8,420 nt of DNA from Candidatus Omnitrophota bacterium. Its GTDB lineage: Bacteria; Omnitrophota; Gorgyraeia; B26-G9. Below the pieces are notes generated by a model. The model ran no database searches and had not been told where the DNA came from. It saw only the letters and a list, made by a program, of their open reading frames with translations. The DNA lies in NCBI GenBank assembly GCA_018399295.1, contig JAGYOO010000044.1, positions 1-8,420 of the forward strand, written 5' to 3'. Below are positions 1 to 6,640 of the stretch, piece by piece. Every line of letters starts with the position of its first letter. Positions within the stretch are counted from its first letter, which is position 1. A program made the translations under genes and the position numbers.

Positions 1-47
1 CCTAACTTTTTAATCCAATACCTTGAATTATTCATAATTAATCTTTC

Positions 48-812
48 TTACAGCAGCGGCAAGGCCGGCAGGCCTTTTTTCACGAGCATCCATGCCGCGG
101 CCCCCAGAACCGTAAGTAATACACCGATCCAAAACCTCAACCGCAGTTCATCAGCCCGGCGGACCAGTTTTGAAGCAAGCACCGAGGCGGGCAATGAACA
201 CAGCACCACTATAAGTATGAGCCGAGCATCAGGCGACCAGGTCTTTCCAAACACCGCCCAGGCAAGCAAATACGGCAGATACAGAAGCGCGCGTGAAAAA
301 ACCACAATGCCGACAACGCTTTTCGAATTTATTCCTACCAGTAAAAGCCCTCCCACAAGCAACGGGCTGAATCCACCCTTATTCGGATCAAACAGCGTCA
401 ATAAACTTGCCAGAAGTACTCCAAACGCGGAAAAAAACATCGGTTTTTTTATTGTAAACAAAACCAGACTGCCAAATAACAACACTAAAACGGGGGTATA
501 GTATTTCATCTGTGAAATGTTCAAGGGGCAAAACAACACGGCAGCCATGCCGACATAACCCAGTCCGGACAGAAAGATTCCAAGTCTGAGGTCCCGACCG
601 CCCCTCAAATCAACATTCCCCTCACGCTGATGAAAACAGGCGGCAACAATATCAGTCGACACCTGACCGGCCATCAAAACCGACACTATCACGGCCGGTT
701 CATATCCGGCCAGTAACAGGACCGGGGATAGAAATGCGGGATACCCCATTCCCAACCCCGAACTTACAAAGGTGGAGGAAAACACGGCTAACACGATTAA
801 AAAAATGCTCAA
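48..812 (-). CDS. TauE/SafE (TSUP) family membrane permease
   Basis: The 254-residue product is almost entirely hydrophobic, with about seven to eight membrane segments. Its N-terminal glycine-rich helix (GLGMGYPAFLSPVLLLAGYEP, around residues 19-39, interrupted here only for naming) and a second related half (residues about 130-180, with GGLLLVGINSKSVVG) give the two-fold layout of the TauE/SafE family. That family exports or imports sulfite, sulfonates or other small organic anions across the inner membrane; the substrate cannot be told here. The start is TTG, supported by GGAG six bases upstream; no ATG lies nearby in frame. Length is normal for the family. It is divergent from the radical SAM gene with a 128-base gap, and no metabolic partner is adjacent. 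No terminator is visible after the stop. Family confidence is good, substrate unknown. Confidence 0.8.
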   Translation of the reverse strand: MSIFLIVLAVFSSTFVSSGLGMGYPAFLSPVLLLAGYEPAVIVSVLMAGQVSTDIVAACFHQREGNVDLRGGRDLRLGIFLSGLGYVGMAAVLFCPLNISQMKYYTPVLVLLFGSLVLFTIKKPMFFSAFGVLLASLLTLFDPNKGGFSPLLVGGLLLVGINSKSVVGIVVFSRALLYLPYLLAWAVFGKTWSPDARLILIVVLCSLPASVLASKLVRRADELRLRFWIGVLLTVLGAAAWMLVKKGLPALPLL

Positions 813-853
813 TTAAATCTCCGTTTCAGCTGAAGCGACAATCCTCTTCTTTT

Positions 854-878
854 ATTATACTCTGAAAATTGATATAAT
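854..878. promoter_or_regulatory. Candidate divergent promoter pair
   Basis: The 128-base gap between the two divergent genes holds a perfect TATAAT on the plus strand at 873-878 and a perfect TATAAT on the minus strand (plus-strand attata, 854-859). The plus one lies about 60 bases before the radical SAM start, the minus one about 40 bases before the permease start. Neither has a convincing -35 box at 17-18 bases, so the call rests on the -10 boxes and position. The two sites are so close that RNA polymerase could probably not use both at once. Confidence 0.4.
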
Positions 879-940
879 TAAATCTTCCCCCTTTAGAAAA
901 TACTAAGACTGTAATCAACCTGTTTTTCCGGAAAGAAATA

Positions 941-1945
941 ATGTATAAATTCTTCCAAAACTCTCCTTACGTTTTTTCGTATCTTGGAGAGCTCCGCCCT
1001 GCACAGATCTGGAGACATCTCCGGGGCTACGCTCTTGCCCGGCTCGGACGAAACATCCTCCAATCAATTTTTATCTGCCCCGCCCATGACTGCAACGCCG
1101 ACTGTCCGCATTGCTTTGAAAAATTCGCGCACGAAAAATTCCAGCAATCACTTTCCACTGAACAGGTGAAAGACATTATTGACCAATTTCATAACTTGGG
1201 GGGATATCTGATATTTTTCTGCAGCGGAGAGTTTCTACTGCGACAGGACGCGATCGCGCTTGTCGAATACGCGGCCGCCAAAAACCTTGCCATCGCTATA
1301 ACCTCGAACGGCATCCTTCTTGATGAAAAAAAAATTACAGAACTTAAAAAAGCGGGGGTAAACTGTCTGTTCATCTCTATCGACAGCGCCAATGAGGCAA
1401 GACATGACGCATTAAGAGGCGTTCCGGGCTGCTTTAGAAAAGCCACAAACGCGATACGCCTGGCAAAAAAGGCCCGGATCAGCGCTGGAATATGGACCTA
1501 TGCCACAAGAAGTAATCCAGGGGAACTGCCCGAAATATCCATTCTGGCGAAAGAGTTGAACGCAGATGGCGTGTTCACATTTTTACCCCTTTTATCGGGT
1601 CACTTAATGTATAAGCCCGAAGAAAACTTCTCCGCGCAAGAAAGAAAAGCCCTTAGAAAAAAGATTCGCTTCACTCCTAACACAACCCTTGAATTCATGA
1701 AAGAAGACGACTTATGCACCGGAGGAGGCAGATTTCATATCTGCGTCATGCCTTCCGGGGATGTCACCTTCTGTCCTCCAGTCCCGTATTCTTACGGGAA
1801 TATCAAAGAACAGCCCCTGAAAGACTGTCTGAAAAAAATCAAAAAAGACTACAGCCGGTTCTGCCTGAAGAACTGTAAAGGACAGTGCCCGATAAACTTT
1901 CAGGAATACCGGGATAATTGCAACGCGGAATTCATGTACAAATAG
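941..1945 (+). CDS. Radical SAM/SPASM domain protein
   Basis: This 334-residue protein carries the radical SAM cluster motif CX3CX2C at C51, C55 and C58 (CNADCPHC), which binds the 4Fe-4S cluster that cleaves S-adenosylmethionine. Next come a variant of the GGEP motif (CSGEFLL, residues 94-100), the ITSNG strand (120-124) and ISID (145-148), all typical of the barrel fold. The C-terminus is cysteine-rich: C259, C268, a G-x4-C ending at C278, then C308, C312, C316 and C327. This matches a SPASM domain with auxiliary clusters, seen in peptide-modifying and other maturase enzymes. Start ATG at 941 has GGAAAG five bases upstream. No candidate precursor peptide or partner gene is next to it, so the substrate is unknown. 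It is the only plus-strand gene and is convergent with the barrel protein gene at 2051. Confidence 0.88.
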   Translation: MYKFFQNSPYVFSYLGELRPAQIWRHLRGYALARLGRNILQSIFICPAHDCNADCPHCFEKFAHEKFQQSLSTEQVKDIIDQFHNLGGYLIFFCSGEFLLRQDAIALVEYAAAKNLAIAITSNGILLDEKKITELKKAGVNCLFISIDSANEARHDALRGVPGCFRKATNAIRLAKKARISAGIWTYATRSNPGELPEISILAKELNADGVFTFLPLLSGHLMYKPEENFSAQERKALRKKIRFTPNTTLEFMKEDDLCTGGGRFHICVMPSGDVTFCPPVPYSYGNIKEQPLKDCLKKIKKDYSRFCLKNCKGQCPINFQEYRDNCNAEFMYK

Positions 1946-2050
1946 ATTCGTTTGAAATTTTCTATTTTTTCCCCGGCCCTGTCAATTATCTCCACGCAAA
2001 TCTTTTTCTCATGGACTGGGACCCATTTTTCTTTTGCTGCTTTTTCTCCC

Positions 2051-2815
2051 TTAAAATTGGCAAGAAGTTCCCAGGCCAATCGAGGTCTCGGTCAACAGAT
2101 CGATTTCAAGATTGGAGCTCCAGCCTCCCCAGTCATAGTCAAGCCCAAGAAAAATCCCGAGATCATTATCCGACTCATACCGCATGTCCACCCAGATAGG
2201 CGATTCGGTTAATTCGATGGCAAGCTCGGAATACTTCAGCCCGGCATAGGGGGAAAAGTTTTTCATTTGCCTGCCGGCAAGCAAAGCTACCTGCCATTCC
2301 TCATATTCAGCGGAATTGTACTTTGCCGAGAAAGTATTTCCCAAATAATTCTCAGTTGACTTAGCCTCATGGCCCGCCAGCAAATACCGTGCGTCAACGC
2401 CGGCCACCCAGTCCTCTCGCAGATCATACTTGAACTTCAGCCCGACACCATAAGCAACATCCCGCTCTAAGGTGTCAACATAAGTCGAGGAGGCAAAACC
2501 GGGAACCGAGCCTTTGGAATCAACATCAAACTCCTGCATACCGATTATCCCATAAATATCAAGATCATCCGACAGGCCGTAGGACGGCTTGAACAGTATC
2601 TGATAGCCATCCATTTCAATCTCGCTTATCGTTTCCAGAGACAGCACCTCTTTATTGGCATGCTCCAGATCCCGTTTAATAACAAACACCGTCGATATCC
2701 CCAGCCCAAACCGGCCCTGACCCGAGGTTTCAATCCCGCCTGCGGTTGACGCATTTACTTCCGGCGTAAAAACAGACATTAATATCAGCAGAAAGATTCC
2801 AATAAGCTTTTTCAT
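2051..2815 (-). CDS. Outer membrane beta-barrel-like protein
   Basis: The 254-residue product starts with a signal peptide (MKKLIGIFLLILMSVFTPEVNA, cut after about residue 22; shown in the N-terminus by two Lys then a hydrophobic run). The mature part has alternating hydrophobic/polar strands with aromatic ends (for example VGLKFKYDL, WVAGVDARYLLAGH, YAGLKYSELAIEL, GIFLGLDYDWGGW) and finishes with Phe, the usual outer membrane assembly signal. It probably forms an 8- to 10-strand barrel; no enzyme or porin family is recognised. The ATG is preceded by AAAGGA with a seven-base gap. A hairpin with a T-run lies only 20 bases upstream of the start, in what may be its own leader. The last gene of the minus-strand block; it is convergent with the radical SAM gene and no clear terminator follows. 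Confidence 0.72.
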   Translation of the reverse strand: MKKLIGIFLLILMSVFTPEVNASTAGGIETSGQGRFGLGISTVFVIKRDLEHANKEVLSLETISEIEMDGYQILFKPSYGLSDDLDIYGIIGMQEFDVDSKGSVPGFASSTYVDTLERDVAYGVGLKFKYDLREDWVAGVDARYLLAGHEAKSTENYLGNTFSAKYNSAEYEEWQVALLAGRQMKNFSPYAGLKYSELAIELTESPIWVDMRYESDNDLGIFLGLDYDWGGWSSNLEIDLLTETSIGLGTSCQF

Positions 2816-2834
2816 TGTCTTTTCCTTTCATAAT

Positions 2835-2864
2835 AAAAAAAGCCACGGATACCTCCGTGGCTTT
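2835..2864 (-). terminator. Hairpin with U-run before barrel protein gene
   Basis: An 11-bp perfect stem (plus-strand 2839-2849 paired with 2854-2864) with a four-base loop is followed on the minus strand by seven T then ATTA. This is a textbook intrinsic terminator. It could end transcription of the 2943-3332 gene, whose stop lies about 80 bases upstream. It also lies downstream of the promoter-like box at 2883-2888, so it may act as an attenuator in the leader of the barrel protein gene. Its stem sequence (AGCCAYGGA type) is shared with the hairpin at 7994-8018. Confidence 0.75.
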
Positions 2865-2882
2865 ATAAAATTCCTGGTTCTG

Positions 2883-2888
2883 ATTTTA
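2883..2888 (-). promoter_or_regulatory. Weak copy of the repeated promoter box
   Basis: The minus strand reads TAAAATCA here, as in the three other copies, followed by CAGGAATTTTA and then the hairpin, as in the copy at 8039. Upstream of the box the sequence has diverged and no good -35 is seen (TGTACG at 17 bases). It lies 68 bases before the start of the barrel protein gene, a distance like that of the other copies. It may be a degraded or activator-dependent promoter. Confidence 0.35.
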
Positions 2889-2942
2889 AAACAAAAAAAC
2901 CAGAACGTACAGGGATTTTTGCAAAGAAAAAGACATTAGCAG

Positions 2943-3332
2943 TTATTTTTTCCCTCTGCCCCGGTCGCCTCCCTGACTTTTAAAACCGGCCCTATTTTGG
3001 TTTATTTCCCGCATCTTGTTCTCTGCCTTCCCGCTGTCGTCTTCAAGGCCGCCGCGCGCACGGTTTGTCTCTCTTTCAGCATTTTTCTGAACCTTGCGCA
3101 ATTCTTTTCTTTCCCGTTTTTCCGCCCGCACTGCCTTTCGCTCTGCTAAAACCTGCTCTTTTTCCTCCTCTGACTTTCCAACTGTGGAAAACCAGTCAGA
3201 GACCCGGTTAAATACCGCTTTATCGCTGGCATTCTCATAAGCCTGCTCACTTGCCCCCTTCAAATCCGCCTCCTGGGCAAAAGCCGGAACCGCCAAAAAC
3301 ATTATCATCCCCAATAAAACAAGACCTCTCAT
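2943..3332 (-). CDS. Small exported, highly charged protein
   Basis: The product is 129 residues from the chosen start. A more distal ATG at 3347 would give 134, but the strong AAGGAGG site falls inside those first codons, five to six bases before the ATG at 3332, which also makes a clean signal peptide (MRGLVLLGMIMFLAVPAFA, cut after residue 19). The mature chain is very rich in Lys, Arg and Glu, with a probable long helix or coiled coil (about residues 50-95) and a basic Gly/Arg tail (GGDRGRGKK). No family is recognised. A periplasmic or envelope-associated structural or binding protein is an inference only. It follows the 89-residue membrane protein gene by 42 bases and probably shares its transcript. 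Confidence 0.65.
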   Translation of the reverse strand: MRGLVLLGMIMFLAVPAFAQEADLKGASEQAYENASDKAVFNRVSDWFSTVGKSEEEKEQVLAERKAVRAEKRERKELRKVQKNAERETNRARGGLEDDSGKAENKMREINQNRAGFKSQGGDRGRGKK

Positions 3333-3374
3333 TCTCTCCTCCTTCATGTATTCGCGAATTGAAACCTTTCCCCT

Positions 3375-3644
3375 CTATTTCTTCTCCTGAAACAGCAGCA
3401 TTAACAGAACGGCAAGAAGCAATACCAGGAACATATCCACGATAACCTTCCCCCGGCCGGCTGCCAGCGCCACCGGCAATATCGGACTTAATATCGCAGA
3501 CATGACAAAACCATAAGGAATCGTCAACACTATTAATAACAGCCCATAGATCCGAGCCCTTTTACCTTCCAGCCGCAGACTTTTCGTGATCGCGACCTTC
3601 CCAAAAAGAATCGCGAACAACCCGAATAAAACCAATAAAAACAT
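3375..3644 (-). CDS. Small membrane protein, unknown function
   Basis: An 89-residue hydrophobic protein with three likely membrane segments (about residues 1-19, 31-62 with a central Pro-rich stretch, and 67-86), short basic loops between them (KSLRLEGKRARIYG), and a charged end QEKK. No family is recognised. The start has AGAAGGGGTGAG directly upstream, a usable Shine-Dalgarno. A promoter copy of the repeated type lies 52 bases upstream, and the small exported protein gene follows at 42 bases, so the pair probably forms a two-gene unit. Being shorter than 100 residues, it could be a chance ORF, but the ribosome site, hydrophobic pattern and promoter argue that it is real. Confidence 0.6.
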   Translation of the reverse strand: MFLLVLFGLFAILFGKVAITKSLRLEGKRARIYGLLLIVLTIPYGFVMSAILSPILPVALAAGRGKVIVDMFLVLLLAVLLMLLFQEKK

Positions 3645-3660
3645 CTCACCCCTTCTCGTC

Positions 3661-3670
3661 AGACGTCTGC
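3661..3670. repeat. 10-bp perfect palindrome, possible operator
   Basis: The sequence agacgtctgc contains CAGACGTCTG on both strands (3660-3669), a perfect palindrome. It lies between the promoter copy at 3696 and the start at 3644, in the leader of the 89-residue protein gene. A short palindrome may be chance; an operator role is only a possibility. Confidence 0.2.
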
Positions 3671-3695
3671 TTACCGTATTGTTGGCATCCTCTTG

Positions 3696-3724
3696 ATTTT
3701 AAACTGAAACCGGGGGAAGAACAA
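3696..3724 (-). promoter_or_regulatory. Repeated promoter, copy before 3644 gene
   Basis: On the minus strand TTGTTC (3724-3719) and TAAAAT (3701-3696) are spaced by 17 bases. The surrounding bases align with the 54-base repeat of the copies at 4530 and 8039 (shared TTGATTTTA, the G-rich block and the AAGAACAAGAA stretch on the plus strand) although this copy is clearly diverged. It lies 52 bases before the start of the 89-residue protein gene. A sigma-70-type promoter is the simplest reading. Confidence 0.55.
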
Positions 3725-3741
3725 GAATTTTCAGGGAGAAA

Positions 3742-3830
3742 CAAGTGAATTGCCTGAGTTCGGAGGGCATTCACTACTCTCACTTGGAGCTCGAAGCTCG
3801 GAGCAAAACACAACCGGCCAAGGCTGGTGG
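3742..3830. other. Cluster of short inverted repeats, no gene
   Basis: Between the stop-codon hairpin at 3888 and the promoter at 3724 lies a stretch of about 165 bases with no credible gene. It holds three close inverted repeats: GTGAATTGCC with GGCATTCAC (3745-3754 and 3766-3774, one bulged T), GAGCT with AGCTC (3787-3791 and 3795-3799), and ACCGGCC with GGCTGGT (3813-3819 and 3822-3828, one G-T pair). CAAGTGA and TCACTTG also bracket the first. It could be a small structured RNA or a decayed repeat. Confidence 0.3.
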
Positions 3831-3887
3831 GGAGATACGTTAGGCATCCCTACTCAAGCAGATGATTTGGAAACAAAATCGCATACC

Positions 3888-3918
3888 CCCAACTCCAACT
3901 TCGTAAGTTGGAGTTGGG
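3888..3918 (-). repeat. Stop-codon hairpin repeat, copy 1
   Basis: A 14-bp perfect stem (3888-3901 with 3905-3918) has a three-base loop. It begins exactly at the base after the TGA stop (3919-3921) of the 177-residue membrane protein gene. No U-run follows, so it would act as a transcript-end stabiliser or processed 3' end rather than a classic intrinsic terminator. The same core is found at 4626-4658 and 8096-8126. Confidence 0.8.
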
Positions 3919-4452
3919 TCACCAATACTGAAAGTTTTTCCCTCCGGTTAGGACATCGGCAAGCAAAACTCCCGTGAGTATTAAAAGATAACTGAAAAAA
4001 TTCATAATCGCCGTCACCTTCATCACGCCTGCCGCGGTTTTCTTTTTTCTGAATATCCACACTATCAGCAATAAGATGATTCCTTCCAAGAGAACTGTCA
4101 GTAGATATCCCGGAACCATCCCAAGATAAGTGCCAAGCCGCATATTCTCATATTGGAAGACAGGGATCACAAAGGTCATGCTCATGATAAAAACTCCTGC
4201 CACTGAGGACGCGAAGTTGAGAAGAAACGAAACAAAGAAGCTGGCTGCAATTTTTATCGACAGACAATTTCTTATAAACAGAGTTTCTATGCTCAGGATC
4301 GCCAGAGCCAACAGGACAGACCAATAAAAAGACACGACAAAACTGACCGCAAATTGATTCGCCACCGCGGGCAATATAATGTTAGCCCTTGCCACAGAAG
4401 CAGAAAACAAGATCAGTAAGAGCATCAGCGAGAATATAAACCAGCTTTTCAT
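3919..4452 (-). CDS. Polytopic membrane protein, unknown function
   Basis: A 177-residue protein with a hydrophobic N-terminus that may be a cleaved signal peptide (residues 1-23, SVARA-N) followed by four strong membrane segments (about 36-58, 69-97, 108-134 and 145-167). A short basic loop RKKK sits at 135-138 and the C-terminus (GGKNFQYW) is short. The motif ANIILPAVANQF just after the cleavage site is the most distinctive part; I cannot assign a family. The ATG has AGGAGG eight bases upstream. The repeated promoter lies 78 bases upstream, and the TGA stop touches the hairpin repeat at 3888-3918. The product probably sits in the inner membrane. Confidence 0.72.
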   Translation of the reverse strand: MKSWFIFSLMLLLILFSASVARANIILPAVANQFAVSFVVSFYWSVLLALAILSIETLFIRNCLSIKIAASFFVSFLLNFASSVAGVFIMSMTFVIPVFQYENMRLGTYLGMVPGYLLTVLLEGIILLLIVWIFRKKKTAAGVMKVTAIMNFFSYLLILTGVLLADVLTGGKNFQYW

Positions 4453-4469
4453 CGCATTGTCCTCCTAAG

Positions 4470-4582
4470 AATCTTCACAATATAAGCCCTGAATGCATAA
4501 TCCATAACTGTAAAATTACTGTTGTATTGATTTTAGAACAGAAGGCGGTGGAAAGACAAGAACTTTTAGTGGAAAAGGGTTA
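4470..4582 (-). repeat. Long promoter-leader repeat, copy A
   Basis: This stretch aligns without gaps to 7979-8091. Bases 4526-4579 are identical to 8035-8088 (54 bases); 4508-4525 differ at three positions; 4476-4507 is recognisably similar but has lost the hairpin present in the other copy (GAATGCATAATCCATA here). It fills most of the 206-base gap between the phospholipase-like gene and the 177-residue membrane protein gene. A duplication of an intergenic regulatory module is the simplest explanation. Confidence 0.85.
4530..4559 (-). promoter_or_regulatory. Repeated promoter, copy before 4452 gene
   Basis: The minus strand has TTGTCT (4559-4554), an 18-base spacer and TAAAAT (4535-4530), within the 54 bases that are identical to the copy at 8039-8068. 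It lies 78 bases before the start of the 177-residue membrane protein gene. Conservation of more than 20 bases upstream of the -35 may reflect an activator site. Confidence 0.6.
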
Positions 4583-4625
4583 AGTTCTTTCCTCGAGGAG
4601 ATGCATTGAGGATGAACTGTATACC

Positions 4626-4658
4626 CCCTAACTCCAACTTCGCAAGTTGGAATTAGGG
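4626..4658 (-). repeat. Stop-codon hairpin repeat, copy 2
   Basis: A 15-bp stem (4626-4640 with 4644-4658) with a three-base loop directly abuts the TGA stop (4659-4661) of the phospholipase-like gene. One position is a C-A mismatch in a plus-strand RNA but a G-U pair in a minus-strand RNA, which suggests the fold matters in the transcript of the gene it follows. Flanking bases (GTATACCCCC and GGGTCAC) are nearly the same as in the copy at 3888-3918, so the stop codon itself is within the conserved unit. Confidence 0.8.
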
Positions 4659-6125
4659 TCACTCCCAGCCCCAGTTCTCCAGTATACCCACCACATACCC
4701 GTACGTCTTTTTCGGGTTGTCGGCATTCTTCAGGCGGATTATCTGAAATGCTTTTTTTACATTCAGCGGATTGCGGCGGGCCTTTAGGATGATGTCTTCT
4801 ATCACCTGCGGATTATTTTCCTCACGCACGACGCGGGCATAATTTACAGCCTGGATAAACTCTTTTTTTCCGTACTCTCCTTCCAGCCGGCTTAACTCCT
4901 GCCTCAGCGCCTCTGGATCGTAAAGCGTTGCCAGCTTATACATCTTCGGCTTGCGCTTTTCAAAGGGCGTATTTGTCAGATCGTCGTAAACCGTTTCGAT
5001 CAGTCTTTTCCGCTGCAGCTCGTCCATTCCCTTGGAGATGACGTCCCGCCCGATGCCTCCGAACTCTTCCCGGATCCGGTTCAGGCTCTTTGACCAGAAC
5101 GGCGGGGCATCGCTGCGAGCTGATTCAAGAAGATTGATAAAATAGCAGAACTTCGCCCGCATTGACAGTTCCCGGTTCCACCCGAAATCGAAATATTCAT
5201 CCGCAAGCCAAAAGACATCCTTGCCTTCGTCCGATTCAAGTAAGGTTATTTGGCTTTCTTTCCCAAATTGCGGTTCAAACGTGATCAGCTTGTACTCTCT
5301 CTCCAGCTTGCGCAGGCTTTTGATAATCTGCCGGCGGTATCCAGTCCGGCCCATTTCCGCTATGCCCAGATAATCCGCCAGGTCATCATGATCAAGGTTA
5401 AAAGAAGTTCCCTTTTCAGCCCCCTGCCGAAGCAGGTAGATATACACATCAAAGCCGCGCTGGTCATTGCGTTTTGCCATCTCCGGCCCGAGATTCGAAG
5501 ATGTCATGAACGCAACGGGAATCCGCAGACCCTGTTGTCCCGTTTCAGCCGCGGCTTTGTCCAGTTCGATCTTTTCAAAATATTGCCGGAAACTCTGAGC
5601 CAGATCCGGCGATTCAATCAGAACCGCAGCCTCAACACTGCGGTCCAGGGCCGCCTGAGTCCAGTTCGTGCTGCCGACAATCACCTTCCTTTTGTCGATG
5701 ACCAGGGCTTTCGCGTGCGTATACTGGGAGAGACGGTCATAAAAAACCTCGATCCCGGCGTCTTTTAGCTGCCGGTAGGCCCGGTAGCTTCGCACCCGCT
5801 CGATCCAGTCGCTTTCGTGCCGCTGGTTGACAAAGTCCACGTTCTGGTCCAGGATCACCCGCACCTCCACCCCCCGCTGCCTTGCCTCGACCAACGCGTT
5901 TACCAGCTCCTGAACCTTGTTGGACTTGGACTGGGGCAGTTCGATGACATACATCACCATGTCGATCGACTCCTCCGCCCCAGCCAGGGCATCCTGCACC
6001 GCGGGAAAATACTCCCGGCCACTGATGTTTCGCACCCTTGCCTCAAACTCCTGCCCAAAACAAAAATCCCCTGTGCTGAATACCAGCACAAGGGATAGTA
6101 AAACCAGACTAAGAAATTTTTTCAT
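4659..6125 (-). CDS. Exported PLD-like protein with DnaD-like C-terminus
   Basis: A 488-residue protein. Residues 1-24 form a signal peptide (FCFG-QE cut). Residues about 28-190 are a phospholipase D-type domain with one HKD motif: H137, K139, D144, then GSTN at 151-154. Single-HKD members usually dimerise and act as nucleases or phosphodiesterases. Residues about 220-400 look like two winged-helix modules (LADYLGIAEMGRTGYRRQIIKSL and IREEFGGIGRDVISKGMDEL, each shown here as the recognisable helix pair). Residues about 400-488 end in YVVGILENW, which fits the YxxxIxxxW signature of DnaD/DnaB-type replication proteins (Y477, I481, W485). An exported protein with DNA-binding-type domains is odd. 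The ribosome site is weak (AGAAGTT, about 15 bases off). It follows the LprI-like gene by 21 bases, so both are probably one operon. Confidence 0.82.
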   Translation of the reverse strand: MKKFLSLVLLSLVLVFSTGDFCFGQEFEARVRNISGREYFPAVQDALAGAEESIDMVMYVIELPQSKSNKVQELVNALVEARQRGVEVRVILDQNVDFVNQRHESDWIERVRSYRAYRQLKDAGIEVFYDRLSQYTHAKALVIDKRKVIVGSTNWTQAALDRSVEAAVLIESPDLAQSFRQYFEKIELDKAAAETGQQGLRIPVAFMTSSNLGPEMAKRNDQRGFDVYIYLLRQGAEKGTSFNLDHDDLADYLGIAEMGRTGYRRQIIKSLRKLEREYKLITFEPQFGKESQITLLESDEGKDVFWLADEYFDFGWNRELSMRAKFCYFINLLESARSDAPPFWSKSLNRIREEFGGIGRDVISKGMDELQRKRLIETVYDDLTNTPFEKRKPKMYKLATLYDPEALRQELSRLEGEYGKKEFIQAVNYARVVREENNPQVIEDIILKARRNPLNVKKAFQIIRLKNADNPKKTYGYVVGILENWGWE

Positions 6126-6146
6126 AGCATTTCTATTTAACTTCTC

Positions 6147-6560
6147 TTACCACTCAGTCAACAACTCGTAATAATGTTTCAGATTTAAAGCACGGCTCTT
6201 GCTGATCTCCATGAAGTTTGCGGCCCGGGCAGTAATCCACATGGTTCCGCTCATCTTAGAAAAGACAGATGCTATCAGATCCTGTTCCGAAGCCCTGTAA
6301 GCCTCCCAGTCCTCCTGGGACTTCTCAAGCATTTCGCGGCCGTCCGTGTCCAGCAAAAGCATCAGCTTGCCGTAATATTTTCTGACCTCTTCGTGCCAGG
6401 CAGCCTCCGCTTCTTTAGTGGCATTAGCCATCCCCGCGGTAGTCCAATCTTCTTTTATGCTTTTTTCCAAAGCCGCGTCTATAGGATGCCTCTCCTGACT
6501 AAATGCCGGGATTGCTGTTAACAGGCAAAGCGCACAAACAATACCGCTGCATGATCTCAT
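6147..6560 (-). CDS. LprI/DUF1311-like exported protein
   Basis: A 137-residue protein with a signal peptide (residues 1-21, IPAFS-QE). The mature part matches the pattern of the LprI N-terminal (DUF1311) family: a first helix with spaced Glu/Ala and Trp (NATKEAEAAWHEEVRKYYGKL split around residues 46-66), then SQEDWEAYRASE (about 81-92), the Q-x2-W-x2-YR signature. In the family some members inhibit lysozyme. The usual cysteines are missing, as the mature chain has none. The ATG has AAGGAG 11 bases upstream. It is 21 bases before the phospholipase-like gene, and both are exported, so they may work together in the periplasm. No promoter is obvious in the 59-base gap before it. Confidence 0.7.
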   Translation of the reverse strand: MRSCSGIVCALCLLTAIPAFSQERHPIDAALEKSIKEDWTTAGMANATKEAEAAWHEEVRKYYGKLMLLLDTDGREMLEKSQEDWEAYRASEQDLIASVFSKMSGTMWITARAANFMEISKSRALNLKHYYELLTEW

Positions 6561-6605
6561 CTTCTATTCTTCTCCTTATCGAATTTCTACTCTGAGACCG
6601 AGACC

Positions 6606-6640
6606 AACCTTCGACCCACCTACGAGGTGGGTTTAAGGTT
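6606..6640 (-). repeat. Hairpin that spans the stop codon of 6620 gene
   Basis: The outer stem AACCTT/AAGGTT (6606-6611 with 6635-6640) and inner stem ACCCACCT/AGGTGGGT (6614-6621 with 6625-6632) enclose a three-base loop. The hairpin encodes the last six residues NLKPTS and the TAG stop at 6620-6622. It has the same plan as the hairpins at 3888 and 4626 (long stem, three-base loop, end of gene) but a different sequence. No T-run follows, so it is not a classic terminator. Confidence 0.7.

Noticed and set aside
1946..2050. Bidirectional terminator between the convergent genes
   Set aside because: There are T-rich stretches but no stem of useful length in this 105-base gap.
3750..3977. Plus-strand ORF of 75 codons over the hairpin repeat
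   Set aside because: It crosses the inverted-repeat cluster and the 3' end of a better supported gene, and has no ribosome site.
5250..5768. 172-codon plus-strand ORF
   Set aside because: It lies wholly antisense to the phospholipase-like gene, which has clear motifs and a signal peptide, and it shows no recognisable domain.
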